In this document: positions 60,342-64,000 of the stretch, in pieces | How positions within the stretch are numbered: position 1 is the stretch's first letter | How the letters are laid out: each line of letters begins with the position of its first letter | Assembly (NCBI RefSeq): GCF_002198115.1 | Contig: NZ_NGNR01000001.1 | Coordinates: forward strand, 248,001-312,000 | DNA length: 64,000 nt | Source of the DNA: Robiginitalea sediminis | Lineage (GTDB): Bacteria > Bacteroidota > Bacteroidia > Flavobacteriales > Flavobacteriaceae | Reading direction: 5' to 3' | The notes under the pieces: model-generated | The model's database searches: none | What the model saw: only the letters and a program-made list of their open reading frames with translations | Told to the model about the DNA's origin: nothing | Translations under genes and position numbers: made by a program

Positions 60342-61421
60342 CTACTTCCCCCTGGCGCGTTCGTTGCGGGGGATCTTGTGTCCCGGGCGGCTCCAGCGCG
60401 GCTTCTCGCCCAGGGCTTCCCACTGGGAGGCCCCGGCTTCGACCGTTTCCGGCTGGGCCTTCTTGGCAAAGGGCTGCTGGGGGGTTAGCCCTAACTCGCG
60501 AAACATCTCCATATCCTCGTTTACATCCGGGTTGGGAGTGGTCAGGAGTTTGTCTCCGGCAAAGATACTATTGGCCCCGGCAAAGAAGCAGAGGGCCTGT
60601 CCTTCCCGCGTCATCCCGGTGCGGCCTGCCGAGAGGCGCACCTGGGTCTGGGGCATAACGATTCGGGTAGTGGCTACCATCCGGACCATTTCCCAGATGG
60701 AAACGGGCTCCATCTCTTCCATAGGGGTGCCCGGCACGGCTACCAGGGCATTGATGGGCACAGATTCCGGCTGCGGACTAAGGGTACTGAGCGCTACCAG
60801 CATCCCGGCCCGGTCTTCTGCGGCCTCTCCCATCCCGATAATCCCACCGCTGCAGACCGTCACATTGGTCTTCCGGACATTGCCGATGGTTTCCAACCGG
60901 TCCTGGTAGGCCCGTGTGGAAATCACGTCCTTGTAGTAATCCTCAGATGTGTCCAGGTTGTGATTATAGGCATAAAGGCCGGCCTCGGCCAGTCTGCGGG
61001 CCTGGTTTTCGGTCAGCATGCCCAGGGTGCAGCAGACTTCCATGTCCAGTTTGTTAATGGTCCGCACCATCTCGAGCACCTGGTCAAACTCCGGGCCGTC
61101 CTTCACATTCCGCCATGCAGCGCCCATGCATACGCGGGAGCTGCCGGAGGCCTTGGCGCGCAATGCCTGGGCCTTTACCTGGGAAACACTCATCAGGTCG
61201 TTGCCTTCTATATCGGTGTGGTACCGGGCCGCCTGAGGGCAGTAGCCGCAATCTTCAGGGCAGCCTCCCGTCTTGATAGACAACAGGGTAGATACCTGTA
61301 CCGTGTTCGGGTCGTGATACTTCCGGTGAACGGAGGCCGCCCGGTAGAGCAGCTCCATGATCGGAAGGTTGTACACGTCCAGGATTTCCTCCCGGGTCCA
61401 GTCATTACGGATATCACTCAT
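60342..61421 (-). CDS. bioB: Biotin synthase
   Basis: Radical SAM enzyme inserting sulfur into dethiobiotin. Radical-SAM cluster motif in KTGGCPEDCGYCPQAARYHT (CxxxCxxC), then CMGAAWRNVKDGPEFDQVLE, AYNHNLDTSEDYYKDVISTR, CSGGIIGMGEAAEDRAGMLV and RLSAGRTGMTREGQALCFFA-type 2Fe-2S region. 359 residues with a basic disordered C-terminal tail. Near a ketoacyl synthase and bioA. Confidence 0.97.
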   Translation of the reverse strand: MSDIRNDWTREEILDVYNLPIMELLYRAASVHRKYHDPNTVQVSTLLSIKTGGCPEDCGYCPQAARYHTDIEGNDLMSVSQVKAQALRAKASGSSRVCMGAAWRNVKDGPEFDQVLEMVRTINKLDMEVCCTLGMLTENQARRLAEAGLYAYNHNLDTSEDYYKDVISTRAYQDRLETIGNVRKTNVTVCSGGIIGMGEAAEDRAGMLVALSTLSPQPESVPINALVAVPGTPMEEMEPVSIWEMVRMVATTRIVMPQTQVRLSAGRTGMTREGQALCFFAGANSIFAGDKLLTTPNPDVNEDMEMFRELGLTPQQPFAKKAQPETVEAGASQWEALGEKPRWSRPGHKIPRNERARGK

Positions 61422-61446
61422 AGATTCGTTCTTTGATGATCTACTT

Positions 61447-61454
61447 CAAAAATA
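61447..61454 (-). promoter_or_regulatory. Promoter of bioB (TTG-N20-TATTTTTG)
   Basis: Perfect -7 box with a TTG at 61475-61477 spaced by 20 bases on the minus strand, about 25 bases before the bioB ATG. Confidence 0.7.
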
Positions 61455-61485
61455 GGCCATTGCAGGAGAATGCACAATCCCCAAT

Positions 61486-62637
61486 TTAGTGCCCTTCCCC
61501 GGGGCGCTCCAACAGTACACTCACCGCATTGCCGCCAAAGCCCACGGCATTGACCATTACACGCCGGATGGGCCGGGACTCAGCCTCCTGGCCCAGGTAG
61601 GGCAAAGCCGGGATTTCCTGCCGCTCCAGCATATAAAGGGCAAGCTCCAGGCTTAAAAGGCCGGAGGCGCCAAGGGTATGCCCAATTTTCCATTTGTTGG
61701 AGGTCAGGGCAGGCATAGCCCCCCGGAATACCTGTTCCACCGCACGGAGCTCTGCCCGGTCCCCCAGGCGCGTTCCCGGGGCATGCAGCACAATGGCGTC
61801 CACATCAGATGGCATGGTTTCTCCAAGGGCCATGGTCATGGAGCGTTGCAGGCAACCGGCATCGGCAGACAGCGAGACGGCATGGGTTAGCGGCTCCGTG
61901 GCGTACCCAACCCCCGCTATCACGGCCAGGGCATCTTCATGGGCGCCCCCTTCCAGGGCCACCACCCCGGCGCCTTCCCCCAGGACCATGGTGTTGGATT
62001 CCTTCCGGGGGTCCAGGGCACGGCAGGGATAAGGCGCAGCCTCCTGGCTGTAAATCTTAAGGGCCGCCATTTGTTTAAAGGTAAAATCGGTCAGCGGGGC
62101 CTCGGCCCCCCCAACCAAAAAGCCGTCGGCCATCCCGGAACGGATCCAGGCGCATCCGTTCAGCAGGGCGTGCAGGGCCGTGGAACAGGTGATGGAATGG
62201 GAAATGGCCGGGCCAAGGGTCCCTAGGTCGTGGGCTACCCAGGAAGCGATATTGCCCAGGGTGGTACTGGGGGAGGCATGGCTGTTTACTGATCCGGAGC
62301 GAAGCAGTTCCCCATGGTGGCTTTCCCACAGGCCGGTAGCCCCGCGCGAGGACCCCAGGTTAACCCCTATGCGCATATCCGGCGCCCAGCGGGCGGCCTG
62401 CAACGCCTTTCGGGAAACCCATAGGGCGTACAAAACAGTGTCGTCCAGGCGGCCATAGGATTCCAGGGAGGCCCGCAGCTGCTCCTTGAGGGGCTCCGGG
62501 ATTGCCCCGGCCCACCACCTTTGCCCGCCGGATTCCCTAAGGGTTAACCGGGACTGCGGATCCGAATAAAACCGGGAGGCATCCTGCTCATCGCCCAAAG
62601 CGCTCAGCGAGGCCAGGGAACGGATGGAAATCTTCAT
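61486..62637 (-). CDS. Beta-ketoacyl synthase-like thiolase-fold enzyme
   Basis: 383 residues, shorter than FabF. Catalytic triad visible: cysteine in SHSITCSTALHALLNG, first histidine in IVLHAPGTRLGDRAE, second in SNKWKIGHTLGASGLLSLEL. KESNTMVLGEGAGVVALEGG and VNAVGFGGNAVSVLL are family-typical. The position between bioB and bioA suggests a role in making the pimeloyl part of biotin, which is inference. Confidence 0.87.
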   Translation of the reverse strand: MKISIRSLASLSALGDEQDASRFYSDPQSRLTLRESGGQRWWAGAIPEPLKEQLRASLESYGRLDDTVLYALWVSRKALQAARWAPDMRIGVNLGSSRGATGLWESHHGELLRSGSVNSHASPSTTLGNIASWVAHDLGTLGPAISHSITCSTALHALLNGCAWIRSGMADGFLVGGAEAPLTDFTFKQMAALKIYSQEAAPYPCRALDPRKESNTMVLGEGAGVVALEGGAHEDALAVIAGVGYATEPLTHAVSLSADAGCLQRSMTMALGETMPSDVDAIVLHAPGTRLGDRAELRAVEQVFRGAMPALTSNKWKIGHTLGASGLLSLELALYMLERQEIPALPYLGQEAESRPIRRVMVNAVGFGGNAVSVLLERPGEGH

Positions 62638-62653
62638 CGGGAGCGATTTTTGG

Positions 62654-62661
62654 CAAAACTA
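62654..62661 (-). promoter_or_regulatory. -7 element TAGTTTTG of ketoacyl synthase gene
   Basis: Perfect TAnnTTTG on the minus strand, 16 bases before the ATG. Confidence 0.5.
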
Positions 62662-62751
62662 CGGGTTTTCATTTGGGAGGGAGGCCATACCCCGGGCGGG
62701 AATCGTTAAAATCGTATTTTTACCGTGGGGTCCCGAAACACCCCGGCACCT

Positions 62752-63525
62752 ATGTCTACTCCTTCCCTGGCTATCGTCATCCCCTGCTACAACGAGTACG
62801 GCCGCCTGTACCCCGATCGGTTCAGGGGGTTCTTAAGTCAGCACCCGGACGCCTTTATCTGTTTCGTGGACGATGCCTCCACAGACCGGACCCCGGAATT
62901 GCTGGAAGGGTTCCGGGCTGAATTCCCCGGGCAGGTAGCCGTATGTACCAACCCCTCCAACACCGGAAAGGCAGGTGCCGTTCGGCATGGGGTCCTCTAC
63001 GCCCACCAACACAACCTTGCCCCTGCCCTGGCCTATCTGGACGCCGACCTGGCTACCTCTCTGGAGGAGTGCTACTCCTACCTCCCGTCCCTGGAGGAAA
63101 AAAGCTTCCTTTTTGCCTCCCGGATTCTTATTGTCGGCTCTGAAATTGAGCGCACCTTTATGCGGTTTTTCGTCGGGCGGGTCATAGCCACGGCTATATC
63201 CAATATCCTGAACCTGAAGGTCTACGACACCCAATGCGGGTGTAAGGTTTTCCGCTCGGAGCTGGCGCCCCTACTGTTCGGGGAACCCTTTGTTTCCCGC
63301 TGGCTCTTCGATGTGGAGCTTTTCAGCCGGATCTTGTCTGAATATGGGCCGGAAAAAGGGGAAGCCCTGATGCGGGAAATCCCGGTCCGCCGATGGATCG
63401 ACCAGGGGGAATCCAAGGTCCGGATTACCTACGGGTTCCGCCTTTGGTGGGACCTGCTCAGGATAGGTACGCGGCACCGGCGCGCTATGAAGCCCTGGAG
63501 GAATCAGCCCAAACCGGAACAGTAA
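62752..63525 (+). CDS. GT2 glycosyltransferase, dolichol-phosphate-glucose-type
   Basis: 257 residues. SLAIVIPCYNEYGRLYPDRF, CFVDDASTDRTPELLEGF, NTGKAGAVRHGVLYAHQ, ALAYLDADLATSLEECYSYL and DTQCGCKVFRSELAPLLF, the last typical of Alg5/DPM-like enzymes. Likely makes a lipid-phosphate sugar. Start at 62752 (MSTPSLAIVI). Overlaps the bioA end by 22 bases on the opposite strand. Confidence 0.85.
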   Translation: MSTPSLAIVIPCYNEYGRLYPDRFRGFLSQHPDAFICFVDDASTDRTPELLEGFRAEFPGQVAVCTNPSNTGKAGAVRHGVLYAHQHNLAPALAYLDADLATSLEECYSYLPSLEEKSFLFASRILIVGSEIERTFMRFFVGRVIATAISNILNLKVYDTQCGCKVFRSELAPLLFGEPFVSRWLFDVELFSRILSEYGPEKGEALMREIPVRRWIDQGESKVRITYGFRLWWDLLRIGTRHRRAMKPWRNQPKPEQ

Positions 63526-64000
63526 TCCAGCAGTGATTCCATGGTGCTGTAAATCTGCCCCAGCGCCTCCTGAGAAATGACATACGGGGGCAGGGTATAA
63601 AGGGTCCGGCCCAGCGGCCTCAGGTAAACGCCGTTTTCCAACCCGCGCTGATAGAGTTGCTGCCTTAAATCGCCATAGCGCTCTGCGCCGATGCGGATGT
63701 CAAGGGCCAGGATGGCCCCTATATGGCGAATCTCCGCTACCATGGGGTGGCCTTCCATGCGGGCGGCAAATTCCCGGTGGCTTTCCATTACCCGTTTCAG
63801 GCCATCCTGGATTTCAGAAGACTGATAGAGTTCCAGTGCCGCCAGCGCGGCCTCGCAGGCCAGGGGGTTAGCGGTATAGGTATGACCATGGAAAAAGCCC
63901 TTGGCCACCTCATCGGCATAAAAGGCATCGTAAACCTCCTGGGTACAGGTGGTAACGGCCAGAGGCAGCAGCCCGGCAGAGAGGGCTTTGGAAAGGCATA
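63504..64000 (-). CDS. bioA: DAPA aminotransferase BioA, C-terminal part
   Basis: Adenosylmethionine-8-amino-7-oxononanoate aminotransferase, cut by the right edge. Reading in from base 64000 the frame gives LSKALSAGLLPLAVTTCTQE with the PLP lysine, FYADEVAKGFFHGHTYTANP, LACEAALAAL, and DIRIGAERYGDLRQQLYQRG, RPLGRTLYTLPPYV. Frame stays open to the edge; the N-terminal half lies outside. Complements bioB in this biotin region. Confidence 0.93.
   Translation of the reverse strand, partial: CLSKALSAGLLPLAVTTCTQEVYDAFYADEVAKGFFHGHTYTANPLACEAALAALELYQSSEIQDGLKRVMESHREFAARMEGHPMVAEIRHIGAILALDIRIGAERYGDLRQQLYQRGLENGVYLRPLGRTLYTLPPYVISQEALGQIYSTMESLLDYCSGLG

Noticed and set aside
1-64000. tRNA, rRNA, CRISPR arrays, insertion sequences, prophage
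   Set aside because: Intergenic gaps are short, and none shows a cloverleaf-like pattern, regular spaced repeats, transposase or integrase frames.

Overview
The window looks like a chromosomal segment from a GC-rich member of the Flavobacteriaceae (phylum Bacteroidota). This is inferred from gene content and order: the gldE-gldD gliding-motility pair next to ssb and mutY, DUF4271 next to hemD, ftsX-DUF3098-uppP-truB, many short-lipobox lipoproteins, a TonB-dependent receptor, HU followed by a 29-residue mS38/COX24-like protein and RNase G. Many genes have the Bacteroidota -7 promoter element TAnnTTTG. The marine genus Robiginitalea would fit the high GC, but that name is a guess. No tRNA, rRNA, CRISPR array, insertion sequence or phage gene was seen; this is a dense core-genome region with only a few accessory-looking spots.

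Layout. 1-6.5 kb: a cut-off NAD-dependent epimerase, a DUF4296 lipoprotein, dihydroorotase and a dolichol-phosphate-mannose-type glycosyltransferase (minus), then a GT39-type mannosyltransferase, DUF4271 and hemD (plus). 6.6-15.6 kb: pckA, DUF423, a saccharopine dehydrogenase-like enzyme, an Lrp regulator, a zinc metallopeptidase, alanine dehydrogenase and leuS. 15.7-19.2 kb: ftsX, DUF3098, uppP, truB and a TonB-like protein. 19.2-25.1 kb: a thioredoxin-like protein and a TetR-ABC-HlyD-TolC export operon. 25.2-34.3 kb: tag with three small envelope genes, aat, a fatty-acid transporter, DUF3127, a flavin reductase, a sensor kinase with a zinc-ribbon membrane protein, HIT, an sdpRI-like pair and greA. 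34.4-42.6 kb: a Rieske-like lipoprotein, a thiamine-uptake locus, a phosphopantetheinyl transferase and ahcY. 42.7-49.3 kb: DUF3332, rpmA, rplU, DUF4199, two M16 peptidase-family genes and a DMT exporter. 49.4-56.4 kb: a lipoprotein, a PLP dehydratase, gldD, gldE, ssb, mutY, HU, the mS38-like mini-gene and rng. 56.5-64 kb: a lipoprotein glycosidase, recX, a cupin protein, bioB, a ketoacyl synthase, a glycosyltransferase and the 3' part of bioA.

The most coherent functional unit is the vitamin B1 locus at 34.8-40.5 kb. A TPP riboswitch sits just downstream of its own promoter and precedes a TonB-dependent receptor. A second promoter drives a thiamine-binding DUF77 protein, a PnuC/PnuT-type transporter and an unusual fusion of a NadR-like P-loop kinase with DUF4301. 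Together they suggest outer-membrane uptake, inner-membrane passage and trapping by phosphorylation; the role of DUF4301 is open. Other notable items are an ABC exporter whose nucleotide-binding domain keeps only Walker A, an ArsR-type operator with perfect 11-bp arms in front of sdpR, L21 with a SAP-like tail, an AT-rich block inside the glycosidase gene, and repeated overlaps between convergent genes.
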